Below, piece after piece: positions 8,337 to 17,326 of a stretch of DNA of 64,000 nucleotides; position 1 is the stretch's first letter; each line of letters starts with the position of its first letter. The notes beneath the pieces were generated by a model. The model saw nothing but the letters and a program-made list of their open reading frames with translations, had not been told where the DNA came from and made no database searches. Origin of the DNA: Mucilaginibacter lappiensis (GTDB taxonomy: Bacteria; Bacteroidota; Bacteroidia; Sphingobacteriales; Sphingobacteriaceae); the NCBI RefSeq assembly GCF_900155965.1, contig NZ_FTMG01000009.1, forward strand, positions 185,810 through 249,809, in the 5' to 3' direction. Position numbers and translations under genes: made by a program.

Positions 8337-10091
8337 CTACAGATTTTTGCCCAGTTTTTCCAAAATATCCTGGGGTACTTTCTCCAGGTCGAGCACCAGG
8401 AAACCATCCAGACAATCGGCAAATTTAGGGTCGATATTAAAACTGATGATCTTGGCATTTAGCGCAATGTACTGACGGAGTAATACCGGAACTTTCATAT
8501 TGCGGGTTTCCACCTCTGATATGAGGTTATCGAGCCCCTTGAAGGTATCCTCGCCGGCCATGAGCAGGTCGGTGTCTATCTTGGCAAAATCAACCTTGAA
8601 TTTCTTGCGCGGTTTTACATATTGCGCCATTTCATGGTCAAAGTGGTTGCGGTTAATGTAGTCAACAATAAGCGATTTAGAAAATTTGGAGAATGAGTTA
8701 CTGATACTTACTGGTCCGATAAGGTAGCGGTATCTTGGATTATCGATTAGGAATTTTAGGATGCCTTTCCATAATAAAAACAAGGGAAGGGGTTTAGTCT
8801 GATACTCCTTACGGATCCATGAACGGCCTAATTCGAGGCTCTTGCGCAATACCGGTGTAAACTGAGTTTTAAGCTTGAACAGTTCGGTAATATAAAAACC
8901 GTTTTTACCCACACTGTAAAATATTTCATCGCCTAAACCTATCCGGTAGGCGCCTACGATCATTTTAGCTTCAACATCCCATATAAACAAGTGGTTATAA
9001 TAAATATCATATTCATCAAGGTCAATGGCTTTGTTGGTACCTTCGCCAACCTCTCTGAAAGTAATTTCGCGGAGGCGACCTATCTCCCGTATAACATTCG
9101 GGATGGTTGAAGTAGGTACAATAAATACCTCATAGTTCTTTTCGGTCCATATCCTATAGTTTTCGCGCAGAGGTTCTATTTCTTTATCCAATACAGCCGA
9201 ATCTATTTCGGGGGCCACAGCTTCTGGTAGTCGTTTTATTTTAAATAGGTTACGCGGGCTGAATAACTTTTTTTCCTCTTCGAGTCCAGTGCCCAGGGCA
9301 TAGGTACGGGCACGTAAAAAGTTAAGCAGTTTAGCACTGTTGTTATGATCAGGTATGTCCTCTACATTAATAGGTTTGCCAATGCGCAGTTTAATAGTGT
9401 GGCCATGCTTGTTAAACAACTCCGATGGTAATTTGGCCGTACGTAGCGCAGGATGTATGAGACTAAGTAAATTAAATAGCAGGCCATTATTGCCATGAAA
9501 ATAAATGGGTACTACCGGCACTTTCGCTTTAGCTATTATTTTACCTACAACCGGATGCCAGAGGCGATCAGTTACCTGCTTTTGCTCAACTTTAAAGGTA
9601 GATACTTCGCCAGCAGGGAAAATACCGATAGGGGTACCGTTATTTAAAAGCTCCAGTGTGTTTTTTAAACCGCTTATGCTGGATGAATGCTCCACATTTT
9701 CAAACGGATTAACGGCTATAAAATAATCACTTAAGTTGGGGATTTTTTTGAGCAGGAAGTTGGCCATCAGTTTAGCATCAGGCCTTACCATGCATAATAT
9801 TTTTAAAAGTACCATACCCTCAATACCACCATAAGGGTGATTGGCTATGGCAACAAATGCTCCGGTTTTAGGGATGTTTCGTAACTCGCGTTCGTCAAAT
9901 TCAATATCAATACCGCAGCCCTCTAAAATGGCGTCAACAAACTCAGGGCCTTCTTTGGGCTGGGCCTGCGCAAAAAGTTCATTGACCTGATTAATTTTCA
10001 TGAGCTCCATCAATAAAGCGGCCAGGCCCGGCATTTTCAACTTATCCAGTTTGGTGGCTTTGGCAAACTCTTCGGTGGTTATTACTTTCAT
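8337..10091 (-). CDS. Fused PlsC / GNAT acyltransferase (OlsF-like aminolipid synthase)
   Basis: The 584-residue protein joins two acyltransferases. The N-terminal half looks like a PlsC lysophospholipid acyltransferase with NHPYGGIEG near residue 82 (in place of the usual HX4D core) and IGIFPAGEVS near residue 155. The C-terminal half (about 310-480) resembles the OlsB/hemolysin-type GNAT domain that N-acylates an amino acid using acyl-ACP (WDVEAKMIVGAYRIGLG). Fusions of this kind, OlsF, make ornithine lipids in Serratia and Flavobacterium, and related Bacteroidota enzymes make glycine lipids. Which amino acid is used here cannot be told. It stands alone, converging with the Oar-like receptor gene. 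Confidence 0.75.
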   Translation of the reverse strand: MKVITTEEFAKATKLDKLKMPGLAALLMELMKINQVNELFAQAQPKEGPEFVDAILEGCGIDIEFDERELRNIPKTGAFVAIANHPYGGIEGMVLLKILCMVRPDAKLMANFLLKKIPNLSDYFIAVNPFENVEHSSSISGLKNTLELLNNGTPIGIFPAGEVSTFKVEQKQVTDRLWHPVVGKIIAKAKVPVVPIYFHGNNGLLFNLLSLIHPALRTAKLPSELFNKHGHTIKLRIGKPINVEDIPDHNNSAKLLNFLRARTYALGTGLEEEKKLFSPRNLFKIKRLPEAVAPEIDSAVLDKEIEPLRENYRIWTEKNYEVFIVPTSTIPNVIREIGRLREITFREVGEGTNKAIDLDEYDIYYNHLFIWDVEAKMIVGAYRIGLGDEIFYSVGKNGFYITELFKLKTQFTPVLRKSLELGRSWIRKEYQTKPLPLFLLWKGILKFLIDNPRYRYLIGPVSISNSFSKFSKSLIVDYINRNHFDHEMAQYVKPRKKFKVDFAKIDTDLLMAGEDTFKGLDNLISEVETRNMKVPVLLRQYIALNAKIISFNIDPKFADCLDGFLVLDLEKVPQDILEKLGKNL

Positions 10092-10170
10092 TTTTTATAA
10101 AAGAGGTGTTTTAATTAACTTATAAATATCCTGAAAATTTATTTATTTTAACAATCGATAAACGCTATAA

Positions 10171-11037
10171 ATGAAGTCATATTTTAAAAACTACCTGTCT
10201 GTAACCAAAAAAGAGTGGAACGGAATGGTGGTGGTTATTATTTTGATGGCTTTGATTTTAGCAGCGCCTTATGTTTATCAAACAATCCGCAAAGATAATA
10301 TAATAAATTTTAATGAGTTTGACAAAGCCGTTGCCCTGCTAAGTAAGGGCAAAAAAGCAACTGCCACGAGTAACACCTGGGCCAATGAGTCAAAAACGGC
10401 AAATGCGGTAATGTTTACCTTCAACCCGAATGAATTATCTGATGCAGGGTGGCAGAAATTGGGTTTAAGTGAACGTCAGATTAAAGTGATCAAAAACTAT
10501 GAGGAAAAAGGCGGCCGGTTTTATACCAGGACCGATGTAAAAAAAATATACTCCATTACCGATGCCGACTATCAGCGCCTGGAGCCCTATATCAATATCC
10601 CGGATACCTATCATCGCACTGAAAAAGCTGCGCCAGGTGAAGTGATTGAGGTGAATAGTGCCGATTCTGTAAAGTTAACCCGTATCAGGGGGATAGGGCC
10701 TGCGTTTGCTATGCGCATTATCAGATACCGGGAACGTGTTGGGGGTTTTTACAATAAAGAACAACTAAAAGAAGTGTTTGGTATTGATGAAGCTAAGTAC
10801 ACCGAAATAAAAAGTGGCCTCACTGTAGATAACAAACACATTAACAAAATGAATGTGAACGCAGCTTCTTTGAATGATCTCCGACGTTTCCCCTATTTAA
10901 GTTTCAAACAAGCCAACGCTATTTTGGAATATCATAATCAGCATGGTGATTATACATCCATTGCCGATATGAAAAATATTGCCATACTTGATGATGGAAT
11001 TTTGCGTAAAATTGAGCCATATTTAACTTTCAAATGA
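10171..11037 (+). CDS. Membrane-anchored helix-hairpin-helix protein (ComEA-like)
   Basis: The 288-residue protein has one N-terminal membrane helix (about residues 18-37) and then repeated helix-hairpin-helix DNA-binding motifs, the clearest being VNSADSVKLTRIRGIGPAFA near 162-181 and VNAASLNDLRRFPYLSFKQA near 230-249. ComEA-type proteins bind incoming double-stranded DNA in the periplasm during natural transformation. Bacteroidota carry several such multi-HhH proteins, and a competence role here is likely but unproven. The stop overlaps the apt start (ATGA), so the two are probably co-transcribed. Confidence 0.75.
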   Translation: MKSYFKNYLSVTKKEWNGMVVVIILMALILAAPYVYQTIRKDNIINFNEFDKAVALLSKGKKATATSNTWANESKTANAVMFTFNPNELSDAGWQKLGLSERQIKVIKNYEEKGGRFYTRTDVKKIYSITDADYQRLEPYINIPDTYHRTEKAAPGEVIEVNSADSVKLTRIRGIGPAFAMRIIRYRERVGGFYNKEQLKEVFGIDEAKYTEIKSGLTVDNKHINKMNVNAASLNDLRRFPYLSFKQANAILEYHNQHGDYTSIADMKNIAILDDGILRKIEPYLTFK

Positions 11038-11561
11038 TAACCCAGCAAATAAAGTCTGCCATTCGCGATATTCCCGATTTTCCGAAACCCGGAATTATTT
11101 TTAAAGATATAACTCCTATACTAAAAGATCCTGTTTTGTGCGAGAACATTGTTAACGCCTTTGTTGAGCAATTAAAAGGTAAACGGATAGATGTGATAGC
11201 CGGAATCGAAAGCCGGGGGTTCTTATTCGGACTTACACTGGCTACTAAGCTGGGTGTTCCTTTTGTGCCGATCCGCAAGGCAGGTAAGTTACCCTTCACC
11301 ATTAAGCAGAAGGCCTATAAACTGGAGTATGGTACTGCCATAATCGAATGTCATATAGATGCTTTTGAACCAGGACAGCACGTATTGATTCATGACGATC
11401 TGCTGGCGACCGGCGGTACCGTAACCGCTGCAAGTGAACTGATCAAAGAGATGGGTTGCGAAATAGCCGGTTTCTGCTTTGTGGTTGAACTTGGCTTTTT
11501 AGAAGGGCGCCAACGGATAGCCCCTATTAGCGATACGTTGGTAGTGCTGGCTGAGTATTAA
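11034..11561 (+). CDS. apt: Adenine phosphoribosyltransferase
   Basis: This enzyme salvages adenine, converting it with PRPP to AMP in the cytosol. The 175-residue size is normal. The PRPP-binding loop VLIHDDLLATGGTVTAA lies near residues 117-133, and the N-terminal IRDIPDFPKPGIIFKDITP and AGIESRGFLFG are typical of the family. The start ATG overlaps the stop of the HhH gene by four bases, suggesting translational coupling. Confidence 0.96.
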   Translation: MITQQIKSAIRDIPDFPKPGIIFKDITPILKDPVLCENIVNAFVEQLKGKRIDVIAGIESRGFLFGLTLATKLGVPFVPIRKAGKLPFTIKQKAYKLEYGTAIIECHIDAFEPGQHVLIHDDLLATGGTVTAASELIKEMGCEIAGFCFVVELGFLEGRQRIAPISDTLVVLAEY

Positions 11562-12014
11562 GATATAAAGTCCCTAAACATGTGAGCCATTTTGTTGCAA
11601 AAGTGGGTTTACATGGTTTACACTTTTTATGGTTAACATTGCTTTAATTAATTGATAATCAGTTGTTTTTATTGAATTTGCAATGAAATAGTGTAAACCA
11701 TGATTTGTCCTATTTTAAGCTTCCAAGGAGCTTGTGCGAGAGAACCCGAGGGGACTCTTTGATTTCGATATTGGAAATTCAGAATTCATTATTCGATATT
11801 AATTCCCTTTTCCTTCGGGTTATATCAACAAACGCAATAATTTGTCTAATTCTGAAAAATAATTTCCGCCCTTCTTTTCGTTCCAAAAACAACCCTATTC
11901 AAACTAAACCTATAATTTATACCAGATACCACTTCGTACTTTTTTTCGGCCCCAATCCGGGTAAAACTATCTTGATAATTAATCCGTTACTTTGCTAATA
12001 ACCAATTATAAAAC
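11562..12014. other. 453-base spacer with a 13-bp inverted repeat and a 7-bp-periodic stretch
   Basis: CATGGTTTACACT (11612-11624) recurs inverted as AGTGTAAACCATG (11690-11702), a perfect 13-bp pair 65 bases apart. A small stem AAGCT.CC/GG.AGCTT lies at 11717-11734. Bases 11761-11802 read as six loosely related 7-bp units (GATTTCG, ATATTGG, AAATTCA, GAATTCA, TTATTCG, ATATTAA), with TTCGATATT occurring twice. The open frame at 11705-11998 shows no protein-like features. No clear promoter for the downstream gene was found. Confidence 0.45.
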
Positions 12015-13190
12015 ATGGATTCTTTATTAACAGACAGCCCCGTAGGGTTTGATTTTTCTATTAACGATAACCAACGCATGGTGGGCCAGATGGCCAGGGA
12101 TTTTGCCGAAAAAAATATCAAGCCATATGTGATGGAATGGGATGAGGCACAACATTTTCCGCTTGAATTATTTAAACAAATGGGTGAACTGGGTATGATG
12201 GGCGTTGTTGTACCTGAACAGTACGGCGGCTCAGGCTTTGGGTATGCCGAGTATGTAACTGTAATATCAGAGATAGCCAGAGTATGCGGCTCCATAGGTT
12301 TGTCGCTGGCTGCACATAATTCTTTATGCACAGGCCATATACTAGCTTTTGGTAACGAAGAACAAAAACAAAAATGGTTACCCAAGCTGGCTACTGCCGA
12401 GTGGCTGGGAGCTTGGGGCCTTACCGAATCGAACACCGGATCTGACGCTATGGGTATGGGCACTACAGCCGTATTGGATGGCGATCATTATATAGTAAAT
12501 GGTTCAAAAAACTTTATAACGCACGGCAAATCGGGTAATGTGGCCGTAGTGATGGTACGGACAGGGGAAAAGGGCGACTCAAAAGGTATATCAGCCTTAG
12601 TTATTGAAAAAGGTACGCCAGGTTTTACCCATGGCAAAAAGGAAAATAAAATGGGTATGCGTGCCTCAGAAACTACCGAGCTCATTTTTGATAATTGCCG
12701 CGTACCGAAAGAAAACTTATTGGGTAAGCAGGGCGAGGGCTTTAAGCAAGCTATGACTATATTAGATGGAGGCCGTATTTCTATAGCTGCTTTATCTTTG
12801 GGTATTGCAAAAGGCGCGTTTGATGCCGCAGTGGCCTACTCTAAAGAGCGTAAACAATTCGGGCAGTCTATTAGTAATTTTCAAGGTATAGCCTTTAAGC
12901 TGGCTGATATGGCTACCGAGATTGAAGCCGCCGAGCTTTTGGTGATGCAGGCTGCTGATCTGAAAACCAGGCATCTGCCGGTAACCAAACAATCGGCCAT
13001 GGCTAAGTATTATGCATCAGAGGTAGCTGTTCGTACGGCTAATGAAGCTGTGCAGATATTTGGCGGGTATGGTTATACCAAAGATTTTCCTGTAGAGAAA
13101 TACTATCGCGATGCCAAGTTGTGTACTATAGGTGAAGGAACGTCTGAGATACAGAAGATTGTAATCAGTCGGGAAGTATTGAGAGGGTAA
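12015..13190 (+). CDS. Acyl-CoA dehydrogenase
   Basis: An FAD enzyme of beta-oxidation or amino-acid catabolism that makes trans-2-enoyl-CoA. The 391 residues cover the full family length: N-terminal helical domain, beta domain with AWGLTESNTGSDAMGMGTTA near 135-155, and C-terminal helical domain with QIFGGYGYTKDFPVEKYYRD and GEGTSEIQ near 378-386. The Glu of the GEGT motif is at the catalytic-base position of short-chain enzymes. It is probably short-chain or butyryl-CoA-type, but chain length cannot be assigned. It is a lone gene with a terminator downstream. Confidence 0.93.
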   Translation: MDSLLTDSPVGFDFSINDNQRMVGQMARDFAEKNIKPYVMEWDEAQHFPLELFKQMGELGMMGVVVPEQYGGSGFGYAEYVTVISEIARVCGSIGLSLAAHNSLCTGHILAFGNEEQKQKWLPKLATAEWLGAWGLTESNTGSDAMGMGTTAVLDGDHYIVNGSKNFITHGKSGNVAVVMVRTGEKGDSKGISALVIEKGTPGFTHGKKENKMGMRASETTELIFDNCRVPKENLLGKQGEGFKQAMTILDGGRISIAALSLGIAKGAFDAAVAYSKERKQFGQSISNFQGIAFKLADMATEIEAAELLVMQAADLKTRHLPVTKQSAMAKYYASEVAVRTANEAVQIFGGYGYTKDFPVEKYYRDAKLCTIGEGTSEIQKIVISREVLRG

Positions 13191-13227
13191 TGATAGAATT
13201 TGTTCTTATTTGCTTTGTATTTTAAGC

Positions 13228-13283
13228 GCCTGTTTGTCAGTAAGTTGTGATTTGTCATGCTTGCTGACAAACTGGCAATTTTT
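13228..13283 (+). terminator. Terminator after acyl-CoA dehydrogenase
   Basis: GTTTGTCAGTAAG (13232-13244) pairs with CTTGCTGACAAAC (13260-13272) with one G-T wobble. GCC (13228-13230) and GGC (13274-13276) extend it, and AATTTTTA follows. Confidence 0.75.
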
Positions 13284-13693
13284 ACCATTCAATGACCAAG
13301 TAAAAGAATTCCCTAAACTTTAGGACTTATTTCGACAGAAAAATGAAAAATTAAGGATCGCTTGATTGCTGCCCTTGTTTAATCGTAAAATCTTTTTTTT
13401 TAACTTTTTGATTTTAAGTGACTTTACGGGTTCTGTCAGATTTTATTCACGTAAACACTCGTGTTTTTTAATAGATTCAGGATTTATTGCTTTTAAAAAG
13501 CCATTTTTTATCGCTTTTTATCAAAAGGTAGTCTTAAAATTAAATAACTCGTCTTTTTTCTGATTGATTTTTAAATTTCAACAAAATCAAAAATTACTCG
13601 ATTTTCTGATCAACGCAGCTTTTTGGCTATGGCATGTTTTTAGCCGCAATGAATGCGGAAAAGAATTAAATATTAATCAAAAAAATTAAAGTT

Positions 13694-13777
13694 ATGTTAG
13701 TTGTATTAGAAGTTGTTGCCTTTTTAGCTGTTATTATATTACCATTGATTCCGGCAAAAAAGTTGCAAAATAAGTAA
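13694..13777 (+). CDS. 27-residue single-pass membrane peptide
   Basis: The frame runs ATG to TAA and encodes a 27-residue peptide that starts MLVVLEVVAFLAVIILPLIP and ends AKKLQNK: one hydrophobic helix of about 19 residues followed by a positively charged tail. The start is preceded by an A-rich stretch (AAAAAATTAAAGTT) typical of Bacteroidota ribosome binding regions. A strong terminator begins 20 bases after the stop, so the peptide and terminator look like a free-standing small transcription unit. The function is unknown; stress peptide, toxin or regulator of a membrane complex are all open. No antisense RNA was identified. Confidence 0.55.
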   Translation: MLVVLEVVAFLAVIILPLIPAKKLQNK

Positions 13778-13797
13778 ACAGTATATTCCAAATAAAA

Positions 13798-13836
13798 CAA
13801 GAAAAGGATGGGGAAACCCATCCTTTTCTTGTTTTA
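13798..13836 (+). terminator. Terminator of the small peptide gene
   Basis: A perfect 15-bp stem (CAAGAAAAGGATGGG at 13798-13812 with CCCATCCTTTTCTTG at 13817-13831) is capped by a GAAA tetraloop and followed by TTTTA. Confidence 0.92.
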
Positions 13837-13880
13837 TATTTTTATGAATTAATCTCTGTATAACTGATAGTTACAAAAAT

Positions 13881-13917
13881 AAAGGGAGAAAATACCTCGC
13901 GTATTTTCTCCCTTTTT
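13881..13917 (+). terminator. Second hairpin terminator, no gene assigned
   Basis: AAAGGGAGAAAATAC (13881-13895) and GTATTTTCTCCCTTT (13901-13915) form a perfect 15-bp stem with a CTCGC loop and end in a T-run. Only 49 bases separate it from the previous terminator, so it is either a back-up or closes a very short transcript. Confidence 0.8.
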
Positions 13918-14127
13918 AATTAACTAAATTAACTGTCTTATTATTAACTGAATGAATCAGTAATAGGGGTATAACGAACAAAAAAATAATTTGTTTTCCA
14001 ATTGCTGAAAATAATAGTCGGTTATAGTTAAAAAAATGTTTGTAAAAGAAATGTTACACAATTTGATTTGTTTTTTTGACCAGTGTAATTAGTTTTACCA
14101 GCTTAACTATTAACTAATTTCTTTTCT

Positions 14128-17100
14128 ATGGAAAAAAGAATACTCCTCGTTTTGTGCTGTATCTTATTGGCTGTTACACAGCTTTTTGCGCAAAGCCGAA
14201 CCATTACTGGTACAGTAACGGCTAAAGAAGATGGGTTACCCTTGCCTGGTGTAACTGTAAAAGTAAAAGGAACAAGTGCCGGTACCCAAACCGGTGTCAA
14301 CGGTAAGTTTTCCTTAAATGCTCCCCCTAATGCAATTTTATTATTTAGTTTTATTGGTTATACCACTCTGGATGTTCCGGTGGGTAACAACAGTCAGCTA
14401 AATGTTGTTTTGGTATCATCAAGCAAAGGCTTAAATGAAGTAATTGTAACGGCTCTTGGTATTTCGCGTCAGCAAAAATCATTGGGTTATGCTGCTCAGG
14501 CAGTTAAAGGCGATGATTTAACGGTAACCAAACAATCCGATTTGAATACTGCACTGGCGGGTAAAATTGCCGGTGTGCAGGTATTGGGCGGTTCAGGCGC
14601 TAAATTCGGTACTTCAACCATCCGTATTCGTGGTATTAACTCCTTATCAGGTGGTAACCCGATTTATGTGGTTAATGGTGTTATTACAGATCCGAATGCG
14701 GTTAATAATGATGATATTGAATCACTTACCGTATTGAAGGGCCCGGCGGCTACGGCTTTATATGGCCAACGGGCATCTGAAGGTGCGGTTGTTATTCAAC
14801 TTAAAAAAGGTGTTGATAAAGGTATCGGTGTCTCCCTTAATCAATCAACTACTTTTGAAAAAGTTTATCAGCTACCTGATTATCAAAATGAATATGGTGG
14901 TGGTACGAGTATTAAATGGAAACCATATGTATATAATCCAGGATCATCGCCGGCAATAAACGCTCAATTTGCAGGTGTAAATACTTATAATTACGGGGTT
15001 GATGAAAGTTGGGGCCCTAAAATGGATGGTACTCTGTATGCCCCTTGGTATTTTTGGGATCCTACAAATCCAGGTTTTGGAAAATTAGTGCCATTTGTAC
15101 CTCAGCCAAACAACGTTCGTGATTTTTACAGAACAGGGGTTACTTATAATACTAATGCTGCGTTTTCAAAAGCGGCCGACAATTATAATTTCCGCGTATC
15201 ATATACCAATATTGATCGTACGGGTATTACACCAAACACTGATCAAAAGCGTAATAATGTAGGTTTGAATGGTGAGTTAAAGCTTACTAAGAAATTAACG
15301 GTAAGTGCAAATGCCAATTTCTCACAAATTAACTCAAACAATATACCTGCGGAAGGTTACGGAACTCAAACTGCCGGTTCATTTAGCCAGTGGTTTCACC
15401 GGGATATTGATATGAGTAAACTTAAAAATTACCAGAGAGCTGATGGTACTTTTACTTCATGGAATATTACCAGTCCTGATGATTTAACACCTCACTATTG
15501 GGATAACCCTTATACAGAGGTTTATGAAAATACTTCTAAATCAAACAGCAATCGTATATACGGTAATTTGACATTATCTTATCAGATCACTAATGATTTA
15601 TCTGCATCGATAATTGCAAGAGAAGACCTTTTGAACCGCGATGATAATTCGCAGGTAGGTTCAGGAACGCTTAACCTGGATAAATACAGTCAAAGCCAGT
15701 ATACTTATAAAGAAAATAACTATGTAGCCAACGTTACTTATAATCATCTTTTCGGTGATCTGTCGGTAAAAGCTGGTGTATACGCCGAAAGTCGCCAGGA
15801 TCGTTATTTGTATACCGGTGGTAATACCAATGGTGGTTTGGCCATACCTGACCTTTACACATTAGGTAATTCATCAAACGCACCAACATCGATTAGTTAT
15901 AATGGCTTACAACGCGTAAATAGTTATTACGGATATACTTCATTTGGATATAAGGATTTCTTATATCTTGATTTTAACGTACGTAATGACAATTCGTCAA
16001 CATTACCTATAAATAATAATTCATACTGGTATGGTGGCCTTTCGGGTTCATTTGTATTTTCGGAGTTAATGCCGAAGAATGATATATTTACTTTTGGTAA
16101 ATTAAGATTATCAGCAGCTAAGTTAGGTTCAGATGCAGGGCTATATCAAATTTATCAAACATATACGCTGAGCTCAACTCCTTACGGCTTATCGCCTGTA
16201 CAAACAGTGCCAAATGCCTTGCCAAATGCAAATTTAAAACCATCCCTTTCTACCTCTTATGAAGTAGGTACAGAATTACATTTCATAAATGACAGGGTTA
16301 AGTTTGACTTTAATTACTATACCCGTACTCAAAAAGACCAGATATTAGCATTGCCGGTTAACGGAACTTCTGGTTATTCAAGCGCGACAGTAAATGCAGG
16401 TTCGATCAGAAACAATGGTATAGAAATTTCTCTTGGCGGTACACCTGTTAAGTCAAAGGATTTTATCTGGAATGCTGATTTCAACATTGCATTTAATCGT
16501 AACAAAATTTTATCACTATATCCAGGTACAACTACCTTACCGGTTGCTCCTGATAACCAACCCGCTTATAACTTATCAGGTGGCAATCAACCAGCTGGTG
16601 CAACAGGTTTCGGCTTTGTTGGTTCGCCAAGCTTTGGTGTTAATGGTGTAGTTGGTGGCTCATACGGTCAAATCATTGGCTCAGGCTTTACCCGGGATAA
16701 AAGTGGCAATATAGTAGTTGACGATACAGGTATGCCAATTGTAAATAACAATGTTAATTTGGGTAGCATGTTGCCAAGTTATACTGGTGGTTTTACCAAC
16801 TCCTTTAATTATAAAGGGTTTACGCTGGCATTCTCTCTTGATTTTCAAAAAGGAGGCAAATTTGTGTCGGTTACTCAGCAAAACCTAAATGGTTCAGGTC
16901 TTGGTGCTGAAACTGTTGGTAATAACGCCAAAGGTAACCCGGTACGTAATGCTGTAGCAGACGGTGGTGGTACCCTGGTAGCAGGTGTTCATGCAGATGG
17001 AACGCCAAACACCACTTATGTAGAAACACGTCAGTTATATGAGCAGGTATATAGCTTAATATGGGAAAAATGGACTTATGATGCTTCATACGTTAAATTA

Positions 17101-17313
17101 AGGGAAGTAAGTATTGGTTACACATTTCCTAAAAAAATGTTGGCTAAAACTCCATTCCAATCTGCGTATTTTGGCATAACCTCTCAAAATCCATGGATGA
17201 TCTATTCCAAAGTTAAAGGTGTTGATCCGTCTCAACTGCAAACGTCCTTTTATGAAGGCGGGCAGTTACCAAACACAAGAAACTTAGGTTTCAACATTAA
17301 GCTAACGTTCTAA
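14128..17313 (+). CDS. SusC/RagA-type TonB-linked outer membrane transporter
   Basis: SusC proteins form the outer-membrane barrel through which a SusD-captured nutrient is pulled by TonB. The 1061-residue protein has a signal peptide (ending near LFAQS, residue 23), a carboxypeptidase regulatory-like domain (about 25-100, ITGTVTAKEDGLPLPGVTV), the plug with IRIRGINSLSGGNPIYVVNG and VLKGPAATALYGQRASEGAV near 165-220, and a barrel ending in NIKLTF. The SusD partner begins 13 bases after the stop. No glycoside hydrolase or regulator is adjacent, so the substrate is unknown. Confidence 0.95.
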   Translation: MEKRILLVLCCILLAVTQLFAQSRTITGTVTAKEDGLPLPGVTVKVKGTSAGTQTGVNGKFSLNAPPNAILLFSFIGYTTLDVPVGNNSQLNVVLVSSSKGLNEVIVTALGISRQQKSLGYAAQAVKGDDLTVTKQSDLNTALAGKIAGVQVLGGSGAKFGTSTIRIRGINSLSGGNPIYVVNGVITDPNAVNNDDIESLTVLKGPAATALYGQRASEGAVVIQLKKGVDKGIGVSLNQSTTFEKVYQLPDYQNEYGGGTSIKWKPYVYNPGSSPAINAQFAGVNTYNYGVDESWGPKMDGTLYAPWYFWDPTNPGFGKLVPFVPQPNNVRDFYRTGVTYNTNAAFSKAADNYNFRVSYTNIDRTGITPNTDQKRNNVGLNGELKLTKKLTVSANANFSQINSNNIPAEGYGTQTAGSFSQWFHRDIDMSKLKNYQRADGTFTSWNITSPDDLTPHYWDNPYTEVYENTSKSNSNRIYGNLTLSYQITNDLSASIIAREDLLNRDDNSQVGSGTLNLDKYSQSQYTYKENNYVANVTYNHLFGDLSVKAGVYAESRQDRYLYTGGNTNGGLAIPDLYTLGNSSNAPTSISYNGLQRVNSYYGYTSFGYKDFLYLDFNVRNDNSSTLPINNNSYWYGGLSGSFVFSELMPKNDIFTFGKLRLSAAKLGSDAGLYQIYQTYTLSSTPYGLSPVQTVPNALPNANLKPSLSTSYEVGTELHFINDRVKFDFNYYTRTQKDQILALPVNGTSGYSSATVNAGSIRNNGIEISLGGTPVKSKDFIWNADFNIAFNRNKILSLYPGTTTLPVAPDNQPAYNLSGGNQPAGATGFGFVGSPSFGVNGVVGGSYGQIIGSGFTRDKSGNIVVDDTGMPIVNNNVNLGSMLPSYTGGFTNSFNYKGFTLAFSLDFQKGGKFVSVTQQNLNGSGLGAETVGNNAKGNPVRNAVADGGGTLVAGVHADGTPNTTYVETRQLYEQVYSLIWEKWTYDASYVKLREVSIGYTFPKKMLAKTPFQSAYFGITSQNPWMIYSKVKGVDPSQLQTSFYEGGQLPNTRNLGFNIKLTF

Positions 17314-17326
17314 TAAGTCAGAAATC

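Larger units (their letters stand above)
13191..14127. other. 937-base spacer between acyl-CoA dehydrogenase and SusC genes
   Basis: Apart from the three hairpins and the 27-codon gene listed separately, bases 13284-13690 are very AT-rich and hold no convincing gene. The frame at 13366-13563 is Phe-rich and low in complexity, and I reject it. A small hairpin, CCGCA-ATGAA-TGCGG, lies at 13644-13658 in what would be the leader of the small peptide gene. Bases 13918-14127 hold the unseen susC promoter. Confidence 0.4.

Noticed and set aside
11705..11998. 97-codon open frame before the acyl-CoA dehydrogenase gene
   Set aside because: It spans the repeat-like stretch and shows no protein-like composition; judged accidental.
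13366..13563. 65-codon Phe-rich open frame
   Set aside because: Low complexity from AT-rich DNA, no plausible start region and no recognisable motif.
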